A DNA stretch of 64,000 bases from Pseudomonas sp. PSKL.D1 (lineage in GTDB: Bacteria > Pseudomonadota > Gammaproteobacteria > Pseudomonadales > Pseudomonadaceae). Numbering within the stretch: position 1 is the stretch's first letter; each line of letters begins with the position of its first letter. The DNA is taken from assembly GCF_028898945.1 (NCBI RefSeq), contig NZ_CP118607.1, positions 5,380,001 to 5,444,000 of the forward strand, read 5' to 3'. The translations under genes were made by a program, and so were the position numbers. Shown piece after piece: positions 55,883 to 64,000 of this stretch. The notes below the pieces were generated by a model that made no database searches, had not been told where the DNA came from, and was given only the letters and a program-made list of their open reading frames with translations.

Positions 55883-58318
55883 ATGTCCCGTGCTGTTGAT
55901 CGTATCCTGCGCCCAAGCCTGATGGCCTTGGCCATCGCTGTTGCCGCCCCATTGGCCAGCCCTGCCCTGTTCGCCGCCGAGCAGTCCGCCCCGCGTGCCT
56001 ACAACCTGCCCAGCGCACCGCTGGCCACGACCCTGAACCAGATCGCCAGCCAGTCGGGTATTGCCCTGGCCATCGACCCGGCGCTGGTCAGTGGCCGCAC
56101 GTCGGCACCGGTGAACGGCCAGTTCAACGGCCTCAGCGCCCTGCAGGCGGCCTTGCGTGGCACCGGCCTGCAGTTGCAGCAAAGCAGCGTCGGCAGTTAC
56201 AGCCTGGTTGCCGTACCGGAAGACAGCGTTGCGCTGCCAGCCACTACGGTTGATGCCTCCAGCATCAGCGAAAGCGCCTGGGGCCCGGTAGAGGGCTATG
56301 TCGCAAAGCGCACAGCCGCTGGCAGCAAGACCGACACCGCGCTGGTTGAAGCACCCCGCTCCATCTCTGTTGCCACCCGCGAGCAGATGAACGACCGCAA
56401 CGTACACAGCCTGGATGACGCCGTGCGCTACATGCCCGGCATCGTGTCGGCCAGTTTCGGCAGCGACACCCGCTACGACTGGATGCGCGTTCGTGGCTTC
56501 GAACCGACCCAGTTCCTCGACGGGCTGCCGCTGCCGCGCGGTGTGTACGCCAACCCGAAACCGGAAACCTGGAACCTCGACCGCCTGGCCCTGCTGCGCG
56601 GCCCGGCTTCTTCGACCTATGGCCAGACCCCGCCAGGTGGCCTGCTCGACATGGTCAGCCGCCGCCCGCAAGCCCAAAGCAGCCACGAAATCGAAGTGCA
56701 GTACGGCAGCGACAATCATCGCCAGATCAACTTCGCCAGCACCGGCAAGATCGACGATGAAGGCAGGTTCCTGTACGGCGTCAGCGGCGTGATCCGTGAC
56801 AGCGGCACACAAATCGATCACATCGATAACAAGCGCTACAACATCGCCCCGAGCCTGACCTGGAACATCGACGACGACACCACGTTGACCTTGCTCACCC
56901 AGTTCACCCGTGACGATACCGGCGTCACCAGCCAGTTCCGCCCGATTCAGGGCACCAAGCTGGACTCGCCGTTCGGCAAGATTTCCCACCACAAGAACCT
57001 GGGCGACCCAGACTACGAGTTCTACGACCGCACTTACTACGCGCTGGGTTACGCCTTCGAGCACCGCTTCAACGATGTGTGGAGCTTCCGTCAGAATCTG
57101 CGCTACACCAAGTCGGACCTGGCCTTCCAGACCGTCACCGTCAACAGCTATATCCCGGGCCTGGCGGGCTACGAACTGGACGCAGACGGCAACATCGGCC
57201 GTGGTACCACCAACGTCGATGAAGACATCAGCCAGTTCGCGGTGGACAACAACTTCCAGGGCAACTTCAGCACTGGCGAGATCCAGCACACGCTGTTGAT
57301 CGGCCTGGACCACCAGCGCAGTAACACCAACTACCTGTCAATCTTCGGCAGCGCCTCGAGCATCAACGTCAACAACCCGGTGAACACCGTGCCGATCGTT
57401 CGCCCGGACCGCTCCACTGCGTACTACGATTACGACCAGAAAACCCGCCAGACCGGCGTGTATGTGCAGGACCAGATGGCCCTGGGCAACTGGCGCCTGA
57501 CCTTGGGCGGCCGTGAAGACTGGGTGCACACCGGCACCAAGTTCTTCAACAAGGGCGATGCCACCAACACCGAACGCGACAGCAACTTCAGCGGCAACGC
57601 TGCAATCAGCTACGTCTTCGACAACGGTTTTGTGCCCTACCTGTCGTATGCCGAGTCGTTCCAGCCAACCAGCAATGCCAGTGCCGACCCGGTCAACTCG
57701 TTCAAACCAACCGAAGGCAAGCAGTGGGAGCTGGGCATCAAGTATCAGCCACCGGGCTCCAACACTCTGCTGTCGGCAGCGGTATATGACCTGACCCAGA
57801 AGAACGTCTCGGTTACCAACAACGTCGGCAACGTGACTGTCACCAGCCAGACGGGTGAAGTGAAAGTACGCGGCCTGGAGCTTGAAGCGGTCTCGGATGT
57901 CACCGAAAACCTGAAGGTGATCGCCGCCTACACCCTCGCCAAATCCGAAGTTCAGGACGGCCTGTACAAAGGCAATCGCCTGCAACTGATGCCGAACCAG
58001 CAAGCCTCCGTGTGGGCTGACTACACCTGGCACAGCGGCGTGCTTGACGGCTTCGGCATTGGTGCAGGCGCGCGGTACACCGGCAACACCTACGGCGACC
58101 AGGCCAATACCTACCTGGGCAAGGCCAACGCCTACACCGTGTTCGATGCGTCGGTGCATTACGACCTGGGCCGCCTGAGCAACAGCCTCGAAGGCGCGTC
58201 GGTAGCGGTTAAAGCCACCAACCTGCTCGACAAGGACTACATTTCCACCTGCGACAGTTACTACTGCTACTACGGAGATGAGCGTAGCGTTGTTGCCAGT
58301 GCCACCTATAAGTTCTGA
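55883..58318 (+). CDS. TonB-dependent siderophore receptor with STN signalling domain
   Basis: The 811-residue outer-membrane receptor has a signal peptide (cleavage near ALFAAE, residue 34-36), an STN domain (RAYNLPSAPLATTLNQIASQ onward, about 40-115), a plug domain (EAPRSISVATREQMNDRNVH) and a 22-strand barrel ending in aromatic SATYKF. The STN and the sigma/anti-sigma genes just before indicate that ligand binding triggers its own synthesis. The ligand cannot be deduced. The PepSY gene following recalls the FoxA-FoxB ferrioxamine arrangement, so a hydroxamate siderophore is a reasonable guess. Confidence 0.93.
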   Translation: MSRAVDRILRPSLMALAIAVAAPLASPALFAAEQSAPRAYNLPSAPLATTLNQIASQSGIALAIDPALVSGRTSAPVNGQFNGLSALQAALRGTGLQLQQSSVGSYSLVAVPEDSVALPATTVDASSISESAWGPVEGYVAKRTAAGSKTDTALVEAPRSISVATREQMNDRNVHSLDDAVRYMPGIVSASFGSDTRYDWMRVRGFEPTQFLDGLPLPRGVYANPKPETWNLDRLALLRGPASSTYGQTPPGGLLDMVSRRPQAQSSHEIEVQYGSDNHRQINFASTGKIDDEGRFLYGVSGVIRDSGTQIDHIDNKRYNIAPSLTWNIDDDTTLTLLTQFTRDDTGVTSQFRPIQGTKLDSPFGKISHHKNLGDPDYEFYDRTYYALGYAFEHRFNDVWSFRQNLRYTKSDLAFQTVTVNSYIPGLAGYELDADGNIGRGTTNVDEDISQFAVDNNFQGNFSTGEIQHTLLIGLDHQRSNTNYLSIFGSASSINVNNPVNTVPIVRPDRSTAYYDYDQKTRQTGVYVQDQMALGNWRLTLGGREDWVHTGTKFFNKGDATNTERDSNFSGNAAISYVFDNGFVPYLSYAESFQPTSNASADPVNSFKPTEGKQWELGIKYQPPGSNTLLSAAVYDLTQKNVSVTNNVGNVTVTSQTGEVKVRGLELEAVSDVTENLKVIAAYTLAKSEVQDGLYKGNRLQLMPNQQASVWADYTWHSGVLDGFGIGAGARYTGNTYGDQANTYLGKANAYTVFDASVHYDLGRLSNSLEGASVAVKATNLLDKDYISTCDSYYCYYGDERSVVASATYKF

Positions 58319-58328
58319 GGTAGCAGGG

Positions 58329-58345
58329 GGGGCGCGTTGCGCCCC
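58329..58345 (+). terminator. GC-rich hairpin after the receptor gene
   Basis: GGGGCGC-GTT-GCGCCCC lies ten bases after the receptor stop, with no T-run. It may be a weak terminator or a 3' stabiliser, leaving partial read-through to the PepSY gene. Confidence 0.45.
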
Positions 58346-58370
58346 ATTCCGACCGGTCCGGCGCCCCGGC

Positions 58371-58416
58371 AAGGCTGCTCCCACAGGTAATTGCGTTCGC
58401 CTGTGGGAACGGCCTT
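58371..58416. repeat. REP-like inverted repeat
   Basis: AAGGCTGCTCCCACAGG is mirrored by CCTGTGGGAACGGCCTT with two mismatches around a 12-bp loop. It is the GGGAGC class seen also at 38904-38978, and lies between the TonB receptor and the PepSY gene. Confidence 0.7.
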
Positions 58417-58474
58417 GTGTCGCGAAAAGGCTGCGCAGCAGCCTCCAGGCCTTCAGGCAAAAACCGGAACCAAG

Positions 58475-59587
58475 ATGAAAAGCGCCACCATCCGCCGCTG
58501 GTCCCTCATCCACACCTGGAGCAGCCTGGTCTGCACGGTGTTCTTGCTGCTGCTGGCCCTCACCGGCCTGCCGCTGATCTTCCATCACGAAATTGAACAC
58601 CTGCTCGGCGAAGCGCCCGAACTGCGCGAGATGCCCGCCACTACACCGCACCTCAACCTCGACCAGCTCGAGCTGAAGGCAGAGCAACATCGCCCTGGCG
58701 AAGCCATGCAGTTCTTCGGCTACGACGAGGACGAACCCAACGGGGTGGTGGCCATCATGGCCGCAACCGCCGGCACCGAACCCAACGCCTCGCACACCTT
58801 CATGCTCGACGCCCGTACCGGAGAGGCCGTGGCCATGCCCGCCGCCAACGGCGGCTTCATGATGCTGATGCTACGCCTGCATGTGGACATGTTCGCCGGC
58901 TTGCCCGGCAAGCTGATACTGGCGTTCATGGGCGTGCTGTTCGTGCTCGCGATCGTATCCGGGACTGTGCTGTACGCCCCCTTCATGCGCCGTCTGAAAT
59001 TCGCCACCGTACGCCACGAAAAGTCCACCCGCTTGCGCTGGCTGGACCTGCACAACCTTATTGGTATCGTCACGCTGGCGTGGGCGCTGACCGTAGGCGT
59101 GACCGGTGTCATCAACGCCCTCTCCGACCTGGTCATTGCCGCCTGGCGCAATGACAGCCTGGCAACGTTGGTTGCACCGTATCAGAACGCCGCGCCACTC
59201 ACCCAGCGCGCCTCGGCCACACACCTGCTGGAAATTGCCGAACGGGCAGCACCCGGTATGCGCCCGGACTTCATTGCATTCCCCGGTACGCGCTTTTCCA
59301 GCGAGCATCACTACGCAGTGTTCATGAAAGGTTCCACGCACCTGACCTCGCACCTGCTGACCCCGGTGCTGATTGATGCGCAAACCCTGGCTGTGACTGC
59401 CGTTGGCGAACGCCCCTGGTACATGGATGCCCTGCTGTTGTCACAGCCCCTGCACTTTGGCGACTACGGCGGGCGCCCCATGCAGATACTCTGGGCGATA
59501 CTCGATGTGCTGACCATCATCGTGCTCGGCAGCGGCCTGTACCTGTGGTGGGGCAAACAGCGCAAATCAAAAGAGGCACGCACATGA
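58475..59587 (+). CDS. PepSY-associated inner-membrane protein (possible ferrisiderophore reductase)
   Basis: The 370-residue protein starts MKSATIRRWSLIHTWSSLVC and shows four membrane helices (about 13-35, 145-165, 190-212, 335-358). A periplasmic PepSY-type region lies between them, and conserved His residues such as HTW and FHHEIEH lie near the helices, suggesting heme binding. Members such as FoxB aid iron release from siderophores in P. aeruginosa. The start is ATG 58475. It overlaps the next small membrane gene by four bases. Confidence 0.88.
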   Translation: MKSATIRRWSLIHTWSSLVCTVFLLLLALTGLPLIFHHEIEHLLGEAPELREMPATTPHLNLDQLELKAEQHRPGEAMQFFGYDEDEPNGVVAIMAATAGTEPNASHTFMLDARTGEAVAMPAANGGFMMLMLRLHVDMFAGLPGKLILAFMGVLFVLAIVSGTVLYAPFMRRLKFATVRHEKSTRLRWLDLHNLIGIVTLAWALTVGVTGVINALSDLVIAAWRNDSLATLVAPYQNAAPLTQRASATHLLEIAERAAPGMRPDFIAFPGTRFSSEHHYAVFMKGSTHLTSHLLTPVLIDAQTLAVTAVGERPWYMDALLLSQPLHFGDYGGRPMQILWAILDVLTIIVLGSGLYLWWGKQRKSKEART

Positions 59588-59769
59588 GCCACGCTTCGCA
59601 ATCGACACGACGCATTTTCGCCTGGCCACTGCTGATAACCCTGCTTGGCTTGGCCGGGTTGTTCGCCGCGCTGCTGGGCGACGGTGGTTGGGACGTGCTG
59701 GCGTGGGTCGGGCTGGGCCTGCCTGCCGCCTTGAGCTTGCGGGCGCTGTTCGGGTACCGACGCGCCTGA
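59584..59769 (+). CDS. Small two-helix membrane protein of the iron uptake unit
   Basis: The 61-residue protein reads MSHASQSTRRIFAWPLLITL then a stretch with two hydrophobic helices (about 13-32 and 37-55) and ends in basic RRA. The ATG overlaps the stop of the PepSY gene (ATGA), so the two are co-translated. Similar small proteins often follow PepSY reductases; a role as a partner subunit is inferred. Confidence 0.8.
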   Translation: MSHASQSTRRIFAWPLLITLLGLAGLFAALLGDGGWDVLAWVGLGLPAALSLRALFGYRRA

Positions 59770-59841
59770 ACTAGCTATCTACCACCTGCCACACCGCGCT
59801 TTTTCCAGCATGGCCGTCTTTGACCTCAAAGGAGCGGCCAC

Positions 59842-62619
59842 ATGCTACCTCTCGAACAACTGGAACAGATCGATCAGCAGATCCATGCGCTCTTGCGCGG
59901 CATGACATTCGCCGAGGGGGCAACCTCCGTAACGCGCGCGCAGTTGCATGGCGATCTGGCCAGTTTCTGGAGCACCGCCAATAGCGACGGCGTAACCCCC
60001 AAACAACAACTGCAGACCCTGCGCAGCGCTCAACTGACGGCGGAGGTACGCCTGCGACTGAACGACCAGACCTTGACGCCCGAGCATGCAGCTCTGTTAT
60101 CCCACTGCCTGGCTTTGCCCCTTGCCCCACAGCGCAGGCACCTGCCGATGGCCGAGCGCCCACAGCTCTATCGCGTGTTACTCGAAGGGCATTCCCCCAA
60201 TTGGCGCAGCTATTTGCCAGGCGCCTTCGTGATCATCGCCGGGCTGGATGAAGCCCGCATGCTCAGCTCACAAGACCCGACCGGCGCGGCGCTGCTGTGT
60301 TGCATGTCCCAAGGAATCGAGGCATTCGACTCACTCGCCGACCTGCATCAGGAACTGAGCGAACGCCTGGAAGACCCCTTGCAGAGCCGGCCACTGCTGC
60401 ACTTGTATGCGCAAACTGAACAAGCCGAGCGAGCACGCCAAGCAGAACGCCTGCGTTACGACTGGTTTGCCGACAGCCTGGTCGAAGCCCAGGTCGAATG
60501 CTGCATTGAGGCACAGCGGCAACGCCTTAGTGAGCCTGCCGTGTGGAACAGTGAGCCGGCCTCCCTGCACCAGAAGATCACCAAAGCACTGGCATTAGGC
60601 CCGGACATTGATTGCCAGGCACTGCTCAAGACCCGCTACTCGCAGTTGCTGGAGAAAAACCTGCCTAACTGGCTGCGAAACACCCCCACGCAAGGCCTGA
60701 GCCATATCATGCAAACCATGCAGGAACTGGTGGCTGCCGCCGAATTGGCTGCCGCGCCGGGAATACTCGACATCACAGCGTTCAAGAAGAAGCACGACCT
60801 GCTCAGTTGGGCAAAACTTCAGCTACGCAAGCGCCTGCGACAAGACCTGGCACTGGATTGCGACCCCGAACACATTCTGGTCAGCGTCGTGCTTGCACGC
60901 CAGACCGGCGCATTCGTGCACCCCTTTGCTACATCGCCCCTTGTAGCATCGCTAGGCCTGAGACGCGTCGGCGACAGCATGATCGAAATGGTCAAGATAA
61001 CCCAATCCCTGGATCAGCTAGCCCTGCACAACCTGCCATGGTTTGATTTCGACTACTGGCTGACGGCGAAGGTGACCCATGAGAATGCCATCGCCCTGCC
61101 GGCCGGGCTGACGCCGGAGTATCTAAAGGCATTGGTCCGCGACCTTGATGTAGGCGGCAACTACAACCAATACCTGCAAACCCAACTAATCACCTCCAGA
61201 GCCGGGAAATGGCGGCTGCAGGCACATGTCCGGATCAACCGCGCCAAAATGCGCGCCGATCTTGCCAAGGCCCGTTATGCCGGGCATTTCGCAGATGATC
61301 CGTTTGAACATGGGTTTCACTGGGCTTCGGCAGTACTCGATCAACCTCACAATGGGCTACGTCCACCCGTCGCGGGTTACACCGTCACGGCCAGGCAACT
61401 GAAAATCATGGGGCACACGTTGCAGGGTGTGCTGCTGCTCAATACCACTACCTACAAGTCTCAGGCATGTGTGCTTTACACGCCCGACGCGCCGGACCGA
61501 AGGGCTTGGCGCCGTTTTCGCAATACCCGTGAACTGCTGCGCGCCATACGCAAAACGCCCGCTTTGTGCGAATACGTGGTAGAGCGATTACCCCTGTTAC
61601 CTGCCACCGAAGTGCGACACCTGCTACAAAAAGGCAGGCTGGGGCCCAATCTGAAAACCCCGGAAATCTCGGACGACTTGTTCTATGCCTGCTACATGGC
61701 CGAAGCCCGCGCCCTGATTGCACAGGCTAATGCAGGCAGCAAAAGCACTTGGGAAGTCGACGCTCAATCAATCGTCAACCTGAGCTGGCGTATTGTCGAC
61801 TTCGTTAGCCTGATGCTGCCCAGTTCAACCCTGATGACGCTTTCAATCGGGCGCATGGCCATCGACATCTGGGACGGGGTGCAAGCCTATAAACAAGATG
61901 ATGTCGAGGGCATCATGCGCCACGCCTATGAAGCACTCAGCCACGCCAACGACGCTGCCGTCATTTACATCGGCTCTGGGCTGTTGCGCCGTTCACTACG
62001 TAGCATGCCCAAACAACCGCCATTGCCTTTGCCCAAGCGCTATGAAGTACAACCGGACAGGGCCCACCTGCGCTACCGTATCGACGGCATTTACGGTGAA
62101 GGCGTGTATGAGCAAGTGTCGCCGTTCGGCGGCCTGTCACAATATTTTGTGAAGGACAACGATGATCGCCATTACAAGGTGAGCTTCAATGGCGAGCGAT
62201 GGAGTGCGATAGACCCTGAACAACCCGATGCTTATCTTCAACAGCCGCTGAAACGAAAGGCCGATGGCCAGTGGGTGATCGACTCACCCGTGCTCTGGTA
62301 TGACGGTTTACCGGACCTGGTGCAGTTGCTGAACGACTGCTACCTGAGCGAGCCGCTGACCGGAACAGTGCTCGATGCAGAAAAAGGGCTTTATCAGGCT
62401 GATGACAATCAGTTGTACCTGTCATTAAAGCGCGGGCAAGTCAGTATTCGAAGGCACCTGTTATCAGGTCGCTATCACCTGCCGATTCCCGAAGCCAGCA
62501 CAGCCGGTGTCGTACCTTGGGCTGTGCTGAACTGGGAGCGCAATGCGTGGCGAATTCGCGTGCGCCAGGCTGGCCGCAGCAGCGACTGGCTGACGCTGCC
62601 CGATTCACCACTCAAATAG
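59842..62619 (+). CDS. Large DUF6543/dermonecrotic-toxin-like protein
   Basis: The 925-residue protein has no signal peptide or obvious catalytic motif that I recognise. Its body (TSPLVASLGLRRVGDSMIEMV, HNLPWFDFDYWLTAK, YTPDAPDRRAWRRFRNTREL) is reminiscent of the dermonecrotic-toxin N-terminal-like regions common in large Pseudomonas proteins. Leucine-rich repeats and an E3 ligase tail, found in some relatives, are absent. A hydrophobic patch near residues 650-670 (IVDFVSLMLPSSTLMTLSIG) could be a membrane-inserting segment. A good AAAGGAG precedes ATG 59842. It converges on the kinase-like gene with only two bases between stops. Function unproven. Confidence 0.7.
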   Translation: MLPLEQLEQIDQQIHALLRGMTFAEGATSVTRAQLHGDLASFWSTANSDGVTPKQQLQTLRSAQLTAEVRLRLNDQTLTPEHAALLSHCLALPLAPQRRHLPMAERPQLYRVLLEGHSPNWRSYLPGAFVIIAGLDEARMLSSQDPTGAALLCCMSQGIEAFDSLADLHQELSERLEDPLQSRPLLHLYAQTEQAERARQAERLRYDWFADSLVEAQVECCIEAQRQRLSEPAVWNSEPASLHQKITKALALGPDIDCQALLKTRYSQLLEKNLPNWLRNTPTQGLSHIMQTMQELVAAAELAAAPGILDITAFKKKHDLLSWAKLQLRKRLRQDLALDCDPEHILVSVVLARQTGAFVHPFATSPLVASLGLRRVGDSMIEMVKITQSLDQLALHNLPWFDFDYWLTAKVTHENAIALPAGLTPEYLKALVRDLDVGGNYNQYLQTQLITSRAGKWRLQAHVRINRAKMRADLAKARYAGHFADDPFEHGFHWASAVLDQPHNGLRPPVAGYTVTARQLKIMGHTLQGVLLLNTTTYKSQACVLYTPDAPDRRAWRRFRNTRELLRAIRKTPALCEYVVERLPLLPATEVRHLLQKGRLGPNLKTPEISDDLFYACYMAEARALIAQANAGSKSTWEVDAQSIVNLSWRIVDFVSLMLPSSTLMTLSIGRMAIDIWDGVQAYKQDDVEGIMRHAYEALSHANDAAVIYIGSGLLRRSLRSMPKQPPLPLPKRYEVQPDRAHLRYRIDGIYGEGVYEQVSPFGGLSQYFVKDNDDRHYKVSFNGERWSAIDPEQPDAYLQQPLKRKADGQWVIDSPVLWYDGLPDLVQLLNDCYLSEPLTGTVLDAEKGLYQADDNQLYLSLKRGQVSIRRHLLSGRYHLPIPEASTAGVVPWAVLNWERNAWRIRVRQAGRSSDWLTLPDSPLK

Positions 62620-62621
62620 AG

Positions 62622-64000
62622 CTACAGCTTGGGCAGCAGGCGGTCGAGACGCTGATGCAGGGCACTGCTACCCGGCCAGTTGCGCAGCAGCCGCGCCCGG
62701 TCACGGGCATATGCTGGGGCAAAGCTGAGCTGGGTGGCGTGCTGGCACATGGCATCCAGGTCGATCAACGACCACTGGCCGTCGTGCCAGAACAGGTTAT
62801 GCCCTTTGAAATCCCCATGGCTGATGCGCTCGCGAATGAGCTGCTGCATCAGGTGCACCAGGGCATCAACTTGCTCTTCGGGTGCATCGCCGTTCTCTAC
62901 GAATGGCGCGAAGCAGGCTGCCAGGTCTGGGCCGTCGACATACTCGGTCACCAGATACGCGCGGCTGCGCAGGCCCATCACCCGTTGCTCCAACACCGCC
63001 AGCGGTTTGGGCGTGGCGATGTCGAGGAATGCCAGGCGGTGGCCTTCGATCCACGAGTGCCAGGCACGGCTCGGGCGCCAGAAGCGCTTGAACCAATGGG
63101 CGGTATTCTTGATGTTGTAGCGTTTGAGTACCAGCTTGCGCCCGCCTACCTCGATACGCGCCACACTGGCCGCACCACCGGTCTTGAACAGATGGCCCTG
63201 TTCGATCAGCGCATCGGCCTGCTCCAGCACTGGAAGCATGGCGTCCACTTCATCACGGCGGATCGCCCGCAGCCCGGACAGGTTACGCTGCACACTGAAC
63301 AACGAACACTCGCGGCCTGCTTTTTCCAGGTAGTCCTTCTGGCGCCAGTTGCGCACCTTGTCCACTTGCTTCTGCAGCGCTTCCAAGGGCAACGCATGTT
63401 CGGCATTGGCCAACAGGTAATGCACCAGCAGCTCTTCGATAAACGGCTCCAGGCGCTTGGGCAACTGGGCGAAGAACACACCGAGGTTTTCCAGCACACG
63501 CTGGCGCGACAACTGCTGGCCAGGCGTTTCGGCTTTGATGCCAGCGCCATCGATCAGGTACAGCTTGCCATCATGACGCAACAGGTTGTCCAGATGCAGG
63601 TCTTCCTGCCACAACCCTTTGGCGTGCATCTGAGCCACGGCAGTGAGCGCTTCGCCCAGCACCAAGTGCTGCTCATCGGCCAGCACCGGCAGGTTTTCCA
63701 CCGCCGCCCAGGCATCCGCCAGGCTTTCAGCACCGTCGAGGAATTCGAACAGCAGCCAACCGCCTTCACCTTCCTTGAGGCCATCAGCCAGTAGTTTCGG
63801 TGTGGTCAGGCCCTGCTCGGCCAGTAATTTCACACCCTCAAGCTCGCGCTGGAAATGCCGTGCGGCATTACCACCTACCAACAGCTTGGCCAGCACGGGG
63901 GTGCCGCGCCAGACACCTGCGCCCACATAGCGCTGGCCCGGCAATACCCGCAGCAGGCTGAGCAGCTGCAACTCTGCGCCTCCAGCCGCGTCAGCCAACT
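62622..64000 (-). CDS. Double-domain lipopolysaccharide-kinase-like (InaA/WapQ) protein, 5' end outside the window
   Basis: At least 458 residues are visible. The frame stays open to the window edge; the first codon seen as a start is a TTG with no supporting context, so the gene is cut. It holds two kinase-like halves: an N-terminal one with WQEDLHLDNLL and LIDGAGIKAE, and a C-terminal one with HGDFKGHNLFWHDGQWSLID and LDAMCQH. These are the HxDLHxxN and (D/I)D signatures of the Kdo/InaA kinase family. In pseudomonads such genes sit in the LPS core cluster (waaP, wapP, wapQ) and phosphorylate core heptose. The second half looks better preserved. Confidence 0.85.
   Translation of the reverse strand, partial: LADAAGGAELQLLSLLRVLPGQRYVGAGVWRGTPVLAKLLVGGNAARHFQRELEGVKLLAEQGLTTPKLLADGLKEGEGGWLLFEFLDGAESLADAWAAVENLPVLADEQHLVLGEALTAVAQMHAKGLWQEDLHLDNLLRHDGKLYLIDGAGIKAETPGQQLSRQRVLENLGVFFAQLPKRLEPFIEELLVHYLLANAEHALPLEALQKQVDKVRNWRQKDYLEKAGRECSLFSVQRNLSGLRAIRRDEVDAMLPVLEQADALIEQGHLFKTGGAASVARIEVGGRKLVLKRYNIKNTAHWFKRFWRPSRAWHSWIEGHRLAFLDIATPKPLAVLEQRVMGLRSRAYLVTEYVDGPDLAACFAPFVENGDAPEEQVDALVHLMQQLIRERISHGDFKGHNLFWHDGQWSLIDLDAMCQHATQLSFAPAYARDRARLLRNWPGSSALHQRLDRLLPKL

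Overview
This window is a stretch of chromosome from a gamma-proteobacterium of the Pseudomonas putida group. The evidence is the high-GC coding, the conserved rpsU-dnaG-rpoD operon, the lysine-catabolic pair davB-davA beside the pqqF-A-B-C-D-E cluster, the bioBFHCD operon, and many Pseudomonas-type REP palindromes (GCGGCT...AGCCGCTCCTACAG). Almost all of it is core genome. There is no rRNA, CRISPR array, insertion sequence or integrase. The clearest accessory pieces are a two-gene DUF4160/DUF2442-HTH module just after a tRNA gene and a large dermonecrotic-toxin-like gene near the right end.

Layout. 1-5.2 kb: the prkA-yeaH-spoVR stress trio. 5.2-9 kb: cca, folK/folB, plsY and tsaD. 9.2-13.6 kb: rpsU, dnaG and rpoD, the macromolecular synthesis operon. 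13.7-17.5 kb: a 1247-residue SBP-PAS-GGDEF-EAL receptor whose stop codon lies inside the -10 box of a CAU-anticodon tRNA gene. 17.6-19.8 kb (minus strand): the HTH/DUF2442 and DUF4160 pair, a serine-acetyltransferase-like protein and a family 25 glycosyltransferase. 19.9-23.0 kb: an Lrp-type regulator followed by davB and davA (lysine to 5-aminovalerate). 23.0-30.5 kb: the PQQ cluster, including the 23-residue PqqA precursor, and a prolyl-oligopeptidase-type gene overlapping pqqE.

30.5-39.4 kb: a Pmp3-type small membrane protein, a class III aminotransferase divergent from a LysR regulator, two paralogous ~600-residue acyl-CoA dehydrogenases flanking a membrane diguanylate cyclase, and a 98-residue protein resembling only the ends of flagellar axial proteins. 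39.4-43.9 kb (minus strand): bioB-bioF-bioH-bioC-bioD. 44-48 kb: comF, a ModE-like regulator, an SrkA-type kinase, RarD and a GcvR-like ACT protein. 48.6-50.8 kb: glcB. 50.9-54.1 kb: a lone receiver protein divergent from a cNMP/CBS/DUF294 nucleotidyltransferase, which overlaps a DEDDh exonuclease. 54.2-59.8 kb: an iron-starvation sigma factor, its FecR anti-sigma factor, an STN-type TonB receptor, a PepSY membrane protein and a tiny membrane protein, forming a complete cell-surface signalling and siderophore uptake set. 59.8-64 kb: the DUF6543-like protein, converging on the 3' part of a double-domain lipopolysaccharide-kinase-like gene cut by the window edge.

Candidates for undescribed biology are the DUF4160/DUF2442-HTH pair, the mini axial-like protein, the cNMP-CBS-nucleotidyltransferase/exonuclease pair, the toxin-like protein without secretion genes, and several palindromic control sites. 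These include CAAAC-N4-GTTTG-type sites upstream of both acyl-CoA dehydrogenases. All functional calls come from reading the sequence and from family knowledge; no database search was run.
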